A stretch of DNA of 18,037 nt from DATGHS01 sp035307785 (GTDB lineage: Bacteria > Planctomycetota > Planctomycetia > Gemmatales > Gemmataceae), in NCBI GenBank assembly GCA_035307785.1, contig DATGHS010000115.1:1-18037 (forward strand), read 5' to 3'. Each line of letters starts with the position of its first letter. The stretch's first letter is position 1. The position numbers were made by a program, and so were the translations under genes. Of this stretch, positions 1 through 7,384 are shown piece after piece. Below the pieces are notes generated by a model, which was not told the origin of the DNA, made no database searches, and saw only the letters and a list, made by a program, of their open reading frames with translations.

Positions 1-864
1 TGCTGGTGGCGCACGCAACAGTCGAACGATCTTTATACAGTTCCCGGCTCGTTCATCTCGATGTACGGGTATGAGCGCAGCGTGCCCTACCCCAACGGCC
101 ACCGCAACGTGATCTGGACTGAGCGCGGTCATAGGACGCTGCCGCTGCCCAAAGTCGGTGCGCCCGCGGGACTGGCGAACGACACCGCCAAGCTATACGA
201 CTATTTGCGCGCGACCGGCGGCATCTGCACATTGCACACTTCGGCCACCAGCCAAGGGACTGACTGGAAGGACCCGCATGACCCGGAACTCGAACCGTTC
301 GTCGAGCTTTTCCAGGGCTACCACGCCAATTACGAGGCGCCAGACGCGCCAAAGGTCGTCACCGACAAGACCGACCGCATCCACGGCAAGTTCGAACCGG
401 CAGGCTTCGTTTCTCTTGCACTCGTCAAAGGCTACAAGCTTGGCTTCCAGTCGTCGAGCGATCACATTTCGACGCACGTCAGCTACGCTTGCATCCTCGC
501 GGAGGAATTCAGCCGTAAGGGGCTGGTGGACGCGATGAAAAAGCGCCACACCTACGCCGCCACCGACAATATCGTCCTCGACGTCCGTTCGGGCAGCGCG
601 ATCATGGGCGACGAAGTGAAAGCCGACAAACCGAAGTTCGATGTGATCGTGCTCGGCACCGGCCCGCTAGCTAAAGTGGAGGTGCTGCGCAATAGTGAAG
701 TAGTCCACTCCGCGAAACTGGACACGAAGACGCCGGCCGAGGCGCGTTTCTCCTGGCACGACATCGCCCCGCCGGCGACGGAAAAACAAAACTACTACTA
801 TGTACGCGTGATTCAGGAAAACGGCCAGATGGCGTGGTCCTCGCCGATTTGGGTGGAGAAATAG
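1..864 (+). CDS. CehA/McbA-like metallohydrolase (DUF3604/PHP-type), 3' part only
   Basis: The frame is open from base 1, so the true start lies upstream and 287 residues are visible. The segment GYERSVPYPNGHRNVIW resembles the 'GYEW...GHRNV' block of the DUF3604/CehA-McbA family, whose members have a PHP-like metal-dependent phosphoesterase fold. The LHTSATS block is a candidate metal-binding loop. The segment KKRHTYAATDNIVLDV matches the late '(R)HTYAAT' block, and the tail (YYYVRVIQENGQMAWSSPIW) is the usual beta-rich C-terminal end of these proteins. The substrate cannot be inferred. In planctomycetes, family members are often exported and found near catabolic genes, but the N-terminus is not visible here. 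The gene ends 11 nt before the convergent methyltransferase gene with no hairpin between them. Family assignment is from motif memory, not a search. Confidence 0.75.
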   Translation, partial: CWWRTQQSNDLYTVPGSFISMYGYERSVPYPNGHRNVIWTERGHRTLPLPKVGAPAGLANDTAKLYDYLRATGGICTLHTSATSQGTDWKDPHDPELEPFVELFQGYHANYEAPDAPKVVTDKTDRIHGKFEPAGFVSLALVKGYKLGFQSSSDHISTHVSYACILAEEFSRKGLVDAMKKRHTYAATDNIVLDVRSGSAIMGDEVKADKPKFDVIVLGTGPLAKVEVLRNSEVVHSAKLDTKTPAEARFSWHDIAPPATEKQNYYYVRVIQENGQMAWSSPIWVEK

Positions 865-875
865 GATAGCTGTCC

Positions 876-1649
876 CTACGGTTTGGCGAAGGTTGCCACC
901 AAAATCAGCGTGCGATGACGAATCGTAAGGGAATCGCCGCAGCCCTCCGGCGCCAACCCGGTCAGGTCTTCGCCGATGGGGCCGAACAATAGCGCCTTGG
1001 CTTGCTCGTTCCGGTCGCCGGCACCGGCGGCCGACATCCATTCTGCAAAACTGGTGGGCTGCACGACCATGCAACGCCGCACGACCGTCAGGCCGGTAGA
1101 TTGCAACAGTTCCACTAACTCGCGTTCGCGATAGACCCGTACTTTGTTTGGTGTGCGCAGCTTTTCAAGCCGGTTTTGTGCGGCGCATTGAGCCGGATGG
1201 TCACTTGTGACCCGATCGATCACGACAATCAGGCCCGACCTGCGGCATACCCGGCCCATCTCCACCAGCGCGCGCTGAGGCTCGGCGAAGTAGTGAAAAG
1301 CCAGCTTGCAGGTAACAACATCAAAGGCCTCGCAAGCAAACGGCAAGTCGCAGGCGTCGGCCGCAACGAGATGATGGGCCGGAACGATTGGCCCCAGCGT
1401 CGATCTTGCCGCGCGCAGCATGGCGTCGCTCAAGTCCACGCCAAAAACTTCCGCACCCAGTTCCTGGTACGTTCGCAAGAGAAAGCCGGCGCCGCAAGCG
1501 ACATCGAGCAGTCGCTGGCCGGGTTGGACCGGCGCCAAGGCCGCGATGGCGTCGAGCACCGTCCGATCCGCCATCGGGCTGGATGCAAGGTAATGTGCAA
1601 ACTGGCGCTCAAATTGCTGACGAACAGGCGATTCGCACCATGCGCGCAT
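876..1649 (-). CDS. Class I SAM-dependent methyltransferase
   Basis: This is a 257-aa protein with a Rossmann-type methyltransferase domain. Motif I is LLDVACGAGFL (about residues 47-57). The acidic end of beta-2 is VFGVDLS (68-74), AADACDLPF (96-104) is the adenine-contact segment, and FDVVTCKLAFHYF (109-121) is the motif IV region. This is the Methyltransf_11/UbiE-like pattern and the substrate is not predictable. The length is normal for the family and no signal peptide or membrane segment is seen, so it is cytoplasmic. The chosen ATG has GAGG (plus-strand 1657-1660) 7 nt upstream. It starts 27 nt after the cupin stop on the same strand, so the two are probably one transcript. The functional link between a secreted cupin and a cytoplasmic methyltransferase is not obvious. 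Confidence 0.88.
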   Translation of the reverse strand: MRAWCESPVRQQFERQFAHYLASSPMADRTVLDAIAALAPVQPGQRLLDVACGAGFLLRTYQELGAEVFGVDLSDAMLRAARSTLGPIVPAHHLVAADACDLPFACEAFDVVTCKLAFHYFAEPQRALVEMGRVCRRSGLIVVIDRVTSDHPAQCAAQNRLEKLRTPNKVRVYRERELVELLQSTGLTVVRRCMVVQPTSFAEWMSAAGAGDRNEQAKALLFGPIGEDLTGLAPEGCGDSLTIRHRTLILVATFAKP

Positions 1650-1676
1650 GGGAAATCCTCAGCACGCAATCAGCAT

Positions 1677-2174
1677 CTACTTTTTGGCGTTGCGCGGATC
1701 ATCGTCCGGGTTGAGGTATTGAATCGACCACGGCCCCATACCGTGAAACTGCAATACGGTTTCACCTTTGGCCCAGACAAAATGCTTCATGCCGGCCGGC
1801 CAGTAGCCGTATGTGCCGGCCGGCATGGGCCTCGTTGCGCTCTGGTCGAATTTGTCACCCATCCCAATGTTGAAAGTGCCCGAGATCACGGTGACGCGCT
1901 CAGTCTTGGGATGCGTGTGCAGCGGCACGCGGTATCCATCGGGAATCTTCACTCGGAAGACAAAAGGCCCTTCCTTGGTCGGATCGCCTTCCAGTACGGC
2001 AATCATCGCGCCCTTCGGCAACGACGTGGGTCCTGCTTGCCACTTGATCTTGTCGACCGGGAAAAGGTCGATTTCCATAGCCTCTTTATGTGCCGGATTC
2101 GGTGGCTCGCTTCGTAACGCCGCCGAAAACAACAAGGTGCCAGACACGGCCAGAAGTGCACAGTGCCAACGCAT
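1677..2174 (-). CDS. Secreted cupin-domain protein
   Basis: This 165-aa protein has an N-terminal signal peptide (MRWHCALLAVSGTLLFSAA..., cleavage likely near residue 22). A single cupin barrel follows. Cupin motif 1, G-X5-H-X-H-X3-E-X6-G, fits exactly in GYRVPLHTHPKTERVTVISG, giving two His and a Glu as metal ligands. Motif 2 is GTYGYWPAGMKHFVW, supplying the third His. Small secreted cupins of this kind may be metal-binding enzymes or stress proteins, and the reaction is unknown. The start is secured by a strong AGGAGG Shine-Dalgarno 9 nt upstream. The gene leads the methyltransferase gene by 27 nt. It lies downstream of a LysR-type regulator gene on the same strand, with a short palindrome in the spacer, so control by that regulator is possible but unproven. 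Confidence 0.88.
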   Translation of the reverse strand: MRWHCALLAVSGTLLFSAALRSEPPNPAHKEAMEIDLFPVDKIKWQAGPTSLPKGAMIAVLEGDPTKEGPFVFRVKIPDGYRVPLHTHPKTERVTVISGTFNIGMGDKFDQSATRPMPAGTYGYWPAGMKHFVWAKGETVLQFHGMGPWSIQYLNPDDDPRNAKK

Positions 2175-2274
2175 TTCCAGTTTCCTCCTGAAGAGAATTC
2201 AGCGGCGCTCTTGGCGCCATGCCAATTGCCAGCGCCTTCGTTGCATCACGGCGCCACCATTCCAACTTAGCGAG

Positions 2275-2286
2275 ATTGCAAGCAAT
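2275..2286. promoter_or_regulatory. Candidate operator palindrome upstream of cupin gene
   Basis: The 12-nt perfect palindrome ATTGCAAGCAAT (ATTGC-AA-GCAAT) lies about 100 nt upstream of the cupin start and about 50 nt downstream of the LysR-type regulator stop. LysR regulators often bind short interrupted AT-rich dyads (T-N11-A class), and this site sits in the only sizeable spacer before the cupin gene. No convincing -35/-10 pair was found beside it, so the assignment is inference. Confidence 0.25.
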
Positions 2287-2334
2287 GCGTTGTAGACAGC
2301 TTCTAATACTTGAAGCCCAGACCATAAGCGCTGC

Positions 2335-3303
2335 TTATCGCGCTTCGGCCAAATCGGGATGCGATTCCAGAAAGAGGAGAAACAACCGGGCCGGCAGCGG
2401 TTGAACGCGCCGCCGGTCCACCACGACGAACATTTCCCGGTCGCAGTGCAGACCGGAAATCTCCAAGACGTGTAATTTGCCGGCTTCCTGTTCCTTGCGC
2501 ACAGCATATGTAGAGAGAACCGCCACGCCGACATGCCGCAAAACCGCTTCTTTGATGGCTTCGTTGCTGCCCAATTCCAGGACAACTTGCAGGTCAGCCA
2601 TGGAATGCCCGGCCTCGTTCCAGGACTTCTCAAAGCAGTGCCGTGCGCCCGAACCAGGCTCACGCAGAATGAGTGGATATTTAATTAGCTGTGTCAAGGA
2701 TACGCGCTTCCGGTTGCTAAGCGCGTGCCCCGACGGGACCGCTAGAATCAGGCGGTCGCTGGCAAGATGGCGGAATTCCAGGTGCGGATTGTCCGTTTTA
2801 CGGCCGACGAGGCCGATGCTCACATCACCGCGCGCCACTTGAGCCATCACCGTCATGCTGTCGCTGATGGCGGCGTGCACGCGTATCTGCGGATGCTGCT
2901 GCCGAAATGCCGGCAACAAAGCAGGGAGCAGATGTTCGCCTGGAATGGAACTGGCGGCAAGATGCAATTCGCCACGAACAAGCTTGTTCTGCCCCGCAAG
3001 TTCCCGGCGAACTTGCTGATGAAGTTCGAGAATGCGCTGCCCATACTCGTACAGTTTCTGACCCGCTTCGGTGAGCAGGACGCGCCCTCCTTGCCGCTGA
3101 AACAGGGCACAGCCCAGCGTTTTTTCCAGCGCTTGCACGCGCTGGCTGACCGCTGCCTGGCTGACCCGCAGTGCCTTGGCGGCCCCGGTGAAACTGCTCA
3201 TCTCGGCTGCCAGCGAAAATGTTTCCAGGTACGGTAGTTCCAACTGGTCCGGTGGTTTGCCGGCCCCGGTGCTTGCTCGCGATTTGGCTTGAATTCTTCG
3301 CAT
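2335..3303 (-). CDS. LysR-family transcriptional regulator (CysL/YeiE-like)
   Basis: This 322-aa protein has a classic LysR N-terminal winged helix (about residues 24-83): LETFSLAAEMSSFTGAAKAL, then VSQAAVSQRVQALEKTLG as the recognition helix, then LLTEAGQKLY. The effector domain runs from about residue 112 (GELHLAASSIPGEHLLPALL) to the end. That block resembles CysL/YeiE-type regulators linked to sulfur or nitrogen metabolism, but the effector is not predictable. The first 23 residues are a basic, weakly conserved extension. No good Shine-Dalgarno precedes the ATG at 3303, so the start is uncertain. The gene begins 27 nt after the sigma-54 response-regulator stop and is probably co-transcribed with it. 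Having a LysR regulator directly behind a two-component system is somewhat unusual. Confidence 0.9.
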   Translation of the reverse strand: MRRIQAKSRASTGAGKPPDQLELPYLETFSLAAEMSSFTGAAKALRVSQAAVSQRVQALEKTLGCALFQRQGGRVLLTEAGQKLYEYGQRILELHQQVRRELAGQNKLVRGELHLAASSIPGEHLLPALLPAFRQQHPQIRVHAAISDSMTVMAQVARGDVSIGLVGRKTDNPHLEFRHLASDRLILAVPSGHALSNRKRVSLTQLIKYPLILREPGSGARHCFEKSWNEAGHSMADLQVVLELGSNEAIKEAVLRHVGVAVLSTYAVRKEQEAGKLHVLEISGLHCDREMFVVVDRRRVQPLPARLFLLFLESHPDLAEAR

Positions 3304-3330
3304 CGAATGGTCGCATCCGACCCTTTTTGA

Positions 3331-4770
3331 CTACTGTTCATCTCCGGATTCGTCCGTCACGACTTTGTCGAAGCCTAGCCCTAGCGCGCGCAGCTTGTGC
3401 CGCAAGGTCGCTCGATTGATGCCCAGAAGCTCGCTGGCCTGCGCCTGATGACCATGCGTCTCGCGCAGCACCCGGGGCAGCAGGATTCGCTCCACGGCTT
3501 CCACTGCCTTACGATGGATGTCTTTTTCGCCGCTTTCGAGCAAATGGTCAATGAGATTACTAAGATCGCCAGACATGGTCCCAGCCGGGAGCGCGCTGGC
3601 CGAGGTAACCGGCTGGTTCTGCAATTCCACCGGCAGAAACTCTCGCAGAATAATCTGGCCCGAGGCATTCAGCATTGCTTGCTTGACAGCGCTTTGTAAT
3701 TCGCGCACGTTCCCCGGCCAGGAGTAATGCTCCAAGAGTTCCAGCGCCTCCGGAGCAATTGACTGTAAGTCGATGCCCAGCTCCCGATCGAAGCGGTAGA
3801 GAAAGTAATGAGCCAATTCCGCCACGTCGTTTAAATGTTCGCGCAACGGTGGGCAGCGGATAGTGACCACTTTCAGCCGGTAGTACAGGTCCTTGCGAAA
3901 GCGGCCGGTCTCGACGAGTTTCTCCAGATCCTGATTGGTGGCCGCGAGCACGCGCACCTGCGTTTGCACTACCTCATTGCCGCCGAGCCTTTCGAAACGC
4001 TGCTCCTGAAGAATGCGCAACATCTTGGCCTGCAGCGCGGCCGGCATGTCGCCGATTTCGTCGAGGAACAGCGTGCCGCCGTCGCATTGCTCGAATTTGC
4101 CGATGCGCCGCCGGTCCGCGCCCGTGAAAGCGCCTTTCTCGTGGCCGAAGAGTTCGCTTTCCAGCAGCGCTTCCGGAATGGCCGCACAGTTGATGGCCAG
4201 GAACGGCTTGTCGTTGCGCTTGCTGTGGTGATACAGCGCACGTGCAACCAGTTCCTTGCCGGTGCCGCTTTCGCCGCGAATGAGCACGTTGACATTCTGC
4301 GGGGCGATCCGGCCAATGGCCTTGCACATCTCCTGCATAATCGGGCTGCGGCCGATGATCTGATCGCTGGCAACGTCGGTGGGCAGCGTGGCCGGCACAT
4401 TCATGAGTCGGGCCGCGTCAAAAGCGCGCTCCACCACATGGCTCAAGCGCTCGAGGTCGAGGGGCTTGATAAGGTAGTCGAATACGCCGCTCTTCATCGC
4501 CTCGATGGCAGTTTGCGTGGTGCCGTGCGCAGTGATCATGATGATGGGCCGCTTCGCGTCGAGTTCGCGCAACTGTGGCAGTAGGTCCATGCCGGAGCCG
4601 TCGGGCAATTGCAAATCGACGACGATCACAGTCGGCGTTTGCTCCCGAGCCAGCTTGAGCCCCTCCGCACACGTGCCCGCCGTGAGCACTGTCACCTGCT
4701 CGCTGGCAAACACCCGGCGAAAGCTGTAGCAGACGCTTTCTTCGTCATCGATTACAAGGAGGGTTGACAT
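3331..4770 (-). CDS. NtrC-family sigma-54-dependent response regulator
   Basis: This 479-aa protein has complete NtrC architecture. The receiver domain (about 1-120) has the acidic pair DDE near residues 8-10, phosphoacceptor Asp52 in VVDLQLPDGSG, the T80 position (MITAHG) and Lys102 (LIKPLD). The AAA+ sigma-54 interaction domain has Walker A GESGTGKE (166-173), the sigma-54 contact loop GAFTGA (213-218), Walker B GGTLFLDEIGD (231-241) and the arginine-rich FRKDLYYRL. A Fis-type helix-turn-helix sits near 445-465 (ASELLGINRATLRHKLRALG). All key residues are present, so it should be an active phosphorylation-dependent activator of RNA polymerase carrying sigma-54. The upstream kinase gene, on the same strand, is the likely partner. 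An AGGA lies about 10 nt before the ATG. No -24/-12 sigma-54 promoter was recognised nearby. Confidence 0.96.
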   Translation of the reverse strand: MSTLLVIDDEESVCYSFRRVFASEQVTVLTAGTCAEGLKLAREQTPTVIVVDLQLPDGSGMDLLPQLRELDAKRPIIMITAHGTTQTAIEAMKSGVFDYLIKPLDLERLSHVVERAFDAARLMNVPATLPTDVASDQIIGRSPIMQEMCKAIGRIAPQNVNVLIRGESGTGKELVARALYHHSKRNDKPFLAINCAAIPEALLESELFGHEKGAFTGADRRRIGKFEQCDGGTLFLDEIGDMPAALQAKMLRILQEQRFERLGGNEVVQTQVRVLAATNQDLEKLVETGRFRKDLYYRLKVVTIRCPPLREHLNDVAELAHYFLYRFDRELGIDLQSIAPEALELLEHYSWPGNVRELQSAVKQAMLNASGQIILREFLPVELQNQPVTSASALPAGTMSGDLSNLIDHLLESGEKDIHRKAVEAVERILLPRVLRETHGHQAQASELLGINRATLRHKLRALGLGFDKVVTDESGDEQ

Positions 4771-4914
4771 CTTTCATTGATCCTCAATTGATTTGCAGGG
4801 CGGCCCGGCATGAGTGCGCCCACCCACCGCTCGCGTTGAGGCGGGTGCCCTCGCTTGGCCCGGCAGCATGCCCAACTCGTTGCCGAGCGCGCGCGGTGGG
4901 TGCACTATTCGCGG

Positions 4915-4950
4915 GCAACGAAGGCAACGAAGGCAACGAAGGCAACGAAT
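4915..4950. repeat. Tandem 9-nt repeat, four copies
   Basis: The unit GCAACGAAG occurs four times head to tail; only the last base of the fourth copy differs (T). Because the unit is a multiple of three, the spurious ORF across it reads as an EGN repeat. Codon context and the absence of a Shine-Dalgarno argue against coding. Such arrays vary in copy number by slippage. Confidence 0.9.
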
Positions 4951-5003
4951 CGGACATCCATGACGGTCTATTATCCCAAATCAATAGCCAGCAATGATTT
5001 GCG

Positions 5004-5020
5004 CCAACGGTGACCGTTGG
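5004..5020. promoter_or_regulatory. 17-nt palindrome between kinase and response regulator genes
   Basis: CCAACGGTGACCGTTGG has two perfect 8-nt arms around a single G. It lies about 230 nt upstream of the response-regulator start and about 120 nt after the kinase stop, both on the minus strand. It could be a binding site for a dimeric regulator. It lacks the T-tract expected for an intrinsic terminator, and a one-base loop could not form an RNA hairpin without opening the centre. Confidence 0.4.
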
Positions 5021-5137
5021 GCTCCGTGACCAGCTTTCGTTGCCGGTTCCTGCAACCTACGTCGCCAGGGCCAGCGCCGACAACGAGTTGACCCCAGTGG
5101 CATGTCAGTGCCGGATTACGACCCCGTAGCTGACCGG

Positions 5138-6685
5138 TCACGCGGTTCGCTGCGGATGGGTATGCGGCAACTCAGACAAATTCTCGTGCATTGATTGTTT
5201 TTTCAGGGCGTCCTCTTTGATTTGAGATTGCGGCAAAGAAATCATAAAGCACGCGCCACCTTCTTTCTGATTCCCGGCGGTAAGGCTGCCGCCATGTTCC
5301 TCGATAATTCGCCGCGAAATGCTGAGCCCCAAACCGGTGCCGGTCGGCTTGGTGCTGGCAAACGGCGTGAACAGGCGCTCGGAGATTTCCGGCGCAATGC
5401 CGGGGCCGGTGTCGCTGACACGCAGTCGAATGCCTTCCCGGCGCTCGGCAAGATTGAACTCCAGACGGCCGCCTTTTGGCATAACGTCCAGTGCATTGAG
5501 GCCGAGATTCACAAGCACCGTCCGCAGCTGTTCGGCATCCACCATAGTCGGCACCGCTTCCGGCGGGCAACGGCTTACAATCTCCACACCCTGTTGCCGG
5601 GCCCGAGCACGCAGTAACCCGATGGCCTGCTCGACGGATTCGCGCAAATCATGCTCGGCGCGCTTCGGCGTCGGCAGGCGCGCCAAGTCGAGGAAGCCCT
5701 GCACCGTGCGCTCCAAGCGCGTGACTTCTGCATGCATCACCCGCAGATCGTCGGTAGTCAGCGGTTTCGGATCACGTGGCCGTAATGCAAGTTCGATCAA
5801 CATCTTGATCGACGTTAGTGGGTTTCGCACTTCATGAGCCACACCCGCGGCCAACTGCCCCACGCTGGCCAGTTGCTCCGCACGCAACATCTCCCGCTGA
5901 TGTTGTTGCGTGCGCTCGGTCACTTCCTCAACGCGCTTCAGCACGTGCTGCAATTGCTTATCCAGCCCGTCGATATTGCCATCGGCCACGATGGCAACCG
6001 AAGCCACGTCGCGGTCGAGCCGCTGGGCGATGTCCTGCACGCGCACGCTGAGCCGGAAGATCGACCGGCTCACCATCCGGGCCAGACCAAGGCCAAAGGC
6101 GAAACCGCTCACGGGGCCGAAGATGCCGATGAGGAGCAGCACGGTGCGCGCCTGCCGGCCGACGCGTTCATTCTCGCGCCAGCTGCGATTCAGTGCCTCC
6201 TGATTTATTCCTACCAACTCATGGCACGGATCCGTGGCATAGAGAATTGGGTGCGCGTCATATAACTTGCCCAAGTCTTCGTGAGGTTTTCCGGAAGCGG
6301 CGTCATCAAGGAGCGGCGCGATCTCCTGCCGATAGCGTGCGAACCCTCTGTCAATTTTGTTCACCAAGTCGCGCTGGCGCGCGGTAAGGGCTGAATCCCC
6401 CGCCCGGCCCAGCGCGTTTTGAAAATCGGCATCGTCGGTTTCGATTTTTTTGCGGAAGTCGGGACGAGGATGGGCGAGGTAGACAAACGAGTGAAAGCGC
6501 AACTGCCGCAAGGCGATTTCGAGATCCTGGGCGGCCCGTAGATTCTCCACATTACGCGAGACTTCCTGGGCCTGGTTCACTTCCATACGGTGGGTGTACC
6601 AGACGCTCACGAGGCAAGTGACGCAAAGCACCCCGCTAATGATCAGAATCGGCACCGTGATCGGAATTAATATGCGCCGGTGCAT
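5138..6685 (-). CDS. Membrane sensor histidine kinase (NtrB/AtoS-like)
   Basis: This 515-aa protein has a first membrane segment at about 5-29 and a helical periplasmic sensor region at about 30-180 that looks like a four-helix bundle. A second membrane segment lies at about 181-206, followed by a coiled linker. The HisKA domain carries phosphoacceptor His284 in QLAAGVAHEVRNPLTSIK. The ATPase domain has the N box with Asn393/Asn397 (LVNLGLNALD), the G1 box DTGPGI from Asp425, an F box LFTPFASTKP and the G2 box GTGLGLSI at 449-456. All catalytic boxes are intact. A good Shine-Dalgarno (GGAGG, 6 nt upstream) fixes the start. The NtrC-type regulator gene downstream on the same strand is the likely phosphotransfer partner. 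The ligand is unknown. Confidence 0.95.
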   Translation of the reverse strand: MHRRILIPITVPILIISGVLCVTCLVSVWYTHRMEVNQAQEVSRNVENLRAAQDLEIALRQLRFHSFVYLAHPRPDFRKKIETDDADFQNALGRAGDSALTARQRDLVNKIDRGFARYRQEIAPLLDDAASGKPHEDLGKLYDAHPILYATDPCHELVGINQEALNRSWRENERVGRQARTVLLLIGIFGPVSGFAFGLGLARMVSRSIFRLSVRVQDIAQRLDRDVASVAIVADGNIDGLDKQLQHVLKRVEEVTERTQQHQREMLRAEQLASVGQLAAGVAHEVRNPLTSIKMLIELALRPRDPKPLTTDDLRVMHAEVTRLERTVQGFLDLARLPTPKRAEHDLRESVEQAIGLLRARARQQGVEIVSRCPPEAVPTMVDAEQLRTVLVNLGLNALDVMPKGGRLEFNLAERREGIRLRVSDTGPGIAPEISERLFTPFASTKPTGTGLGLSISRRIIEEHGGSLTAGNQKEGGACFMISLPQSQIKEDALKKQSMHENLSELPHTHPQRTA

Positions 6686-6760
6686 GAGGCCCCTCCACGA
6701 GCAAACGATGCCTTTATTGTAACGGATCGCGCCGCCGGTGTGGGAGAACCGTACAAATAA

Positions 6761-6824
6761 CGTAGGTCAGGATTCCCAGCCTGACGCGACGCCGCGGCGG
6801 TCCGCTTCGAAAGGCTGACCTACG
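6761..6824. repeat. Inverted-repeat element in divergent spacer
   Basis: The outer arms CGTAGGTCAG (6761-6770) and CTGACCTACG (6815-6824) are perfect complements. Inside the left half a second hairpin forms from GTCAGG (6766-6771) and CCTGAC (6780-6785), so alternative pairings exist. The element lies between the divergent kinase and coiled-coil protein genes. Motifs of the form GTAGGTCAGG...CCTGAC are, from memory, frequent intergenic repeats in planctomycete genomes. That recollection has not been checked here. Confidence 0.65.
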
Positions 6825-6862
6825 ATTGAACCAGCCTTTGGTTTCCCAACGGAGGACAGACC

Positions 6863-7309
6863 ATGCTCGTGCGTATCTTCTCCACGTTGATGGCGGTTTG
6901 CATGATTTCGCTTGTCGTCTTTGCCTCGCTGCTACATGCCGACGAGCCAAAGCCCGCTACGGCCGATTCAAAGATCAAGCAATTACAAAAAGAGCGGCTC
7001 GCCATCTTGAAAGATGTGGCCCGCCTGGCGAAAGAACGAATCCGCGTCGGCCAGGGAACCGTCGAAGAGCTACGCGATGCCGAGCGCATGCTACTGGATG
7101 CGGAACTCGAACTTTGCAGCACCGACAAAGAGCGCGTGGAAGTTCTCGAAAGGCATCTCAGCCAGGCGCAAGAGATTGAACAGATGATGGATAAGATGGC
7201 GAAAGCCGGCATCGTCCGCACCAGTTCGTCGCTGCTCGCCAAGGCCGACCGGTTGCAAGTGGAGATCGCCCTGGCCCGCGCGAAGGAAAAGATGGATCTG
7301 CGTAAATAA
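6863..7309 (+). CDS. Small exported coiled-coil protein of unknown function
   Basis: This is a 148-aa protein. Residues 1-25 form a signal peptide (MLVRIFSTLMAVCMISLVVF..., cleavage likely after LHA). The rest is almost wholly charged alpha-helix with heptad character from about residue 36 to the end (for example KQLQKERLAILKDVARLAKE). The pattern 'VGQGTVEELRDAERMLLDAELEL' resembles the helical hairpins of TolC-type outer-membrane efflux proteins, but at this length it is no more than a free-standing helical hairpin. Small TolC-like helical proteins with signal peptides recur in planctomycetes. GGAGG lies 7 nt before the ATG. It is transcribed divergently from the kinase and followed at once by a hairpin terminator. 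It may act in the periplasm, possibly with the kinase, but that is only context. Confidence 0.8.
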   Translation: MLVRIFSTLMAVCMISLVVFASLLHADEPKPATADSKIKQLQKERLAILKDVARLAKERIRVGQGTVEELRDAERMLLDAELELCSTDKERVEVLERHLSQAQEIEQMMDKMAKAGIVRTSSSLLAKADRLQVEIALARAKEKMDLRK

Positions 7310-7312
7310 CAA

Positions 7313-7342
7313 AAAGCCCAGGGACTTCCGTCCCTGGGCTTT
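7313..7342 (+). terminator. Intrinsic-type terminator after coiled-coil gene
   Basis: A perfect 13-bp stem (AAAGCCCAGGGAC / GTCCCTGGGCTTT) closes a TTCC loop and starts 3 nt after the stop codon. The T-run after it is short (TTT, then CAATTT). The A-rich 5' side and T-rich 3' side make it usable in both directions, which suits its place between two convergent genes. Confidence 0.85.
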
Positions 7343-7346
7343 CAAT

Positions 7347-7367
7347 TTCTGACTTCTGACTTCTGTC
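7347..7367. repeat. Heptamer tandem repeat, three copies
   Basis: TTCTGAC occurs twice and is followed by TTCTGTC, immediately after the terminator hairpin and 17 nt before the convergent gene's stop. On the other strand it reads GTCAGAA repeats, a heptamer motif that I recall as common in planctomycete intergenic DNA. Confidence 0.75.
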
Positions 7368-7384
7368 TTTTGACCGCTGCTCTT

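Larger units (their letters stand above)
4771..5137. other. 367-nt spacer between response regulator and kinase genes
   Basis: No credible gene is visible here. The stretch holds a four-copy 9-nt tandem repeat (4915-4950) and a 17-nt palindrome (5004-5020). It also has a further short GACCGGTCA dyad near 5130-5140, close to the kinase stop. The length and dyads suggest that the kinase and regulator genes are not simply read through, or that expression is modulated between them. Confidence 0.6.

Noticed and set aside
1176..2117. 313-codon open frame on the plus strand
   Set aside because: It lies antisense across the methyltransferase and cupin genes, which carry full family motifs. Its translation is Arg/His-rich with no motif or Shine-Dalgarno.
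3835..4584. 249-codon open frame on the plus strand
   Set aside because: It is antisense to the AAA+ domain of the response regulator. High GC at third positions explains the open frame.
4764..4997. 77-codon frame containing an EGN repeat
   Set aside because: It overlaps the response-regulator start region. The peptide repeat only reflects the 9-nt tandem DNA repeat, and no Shine-Dalgarno is present.
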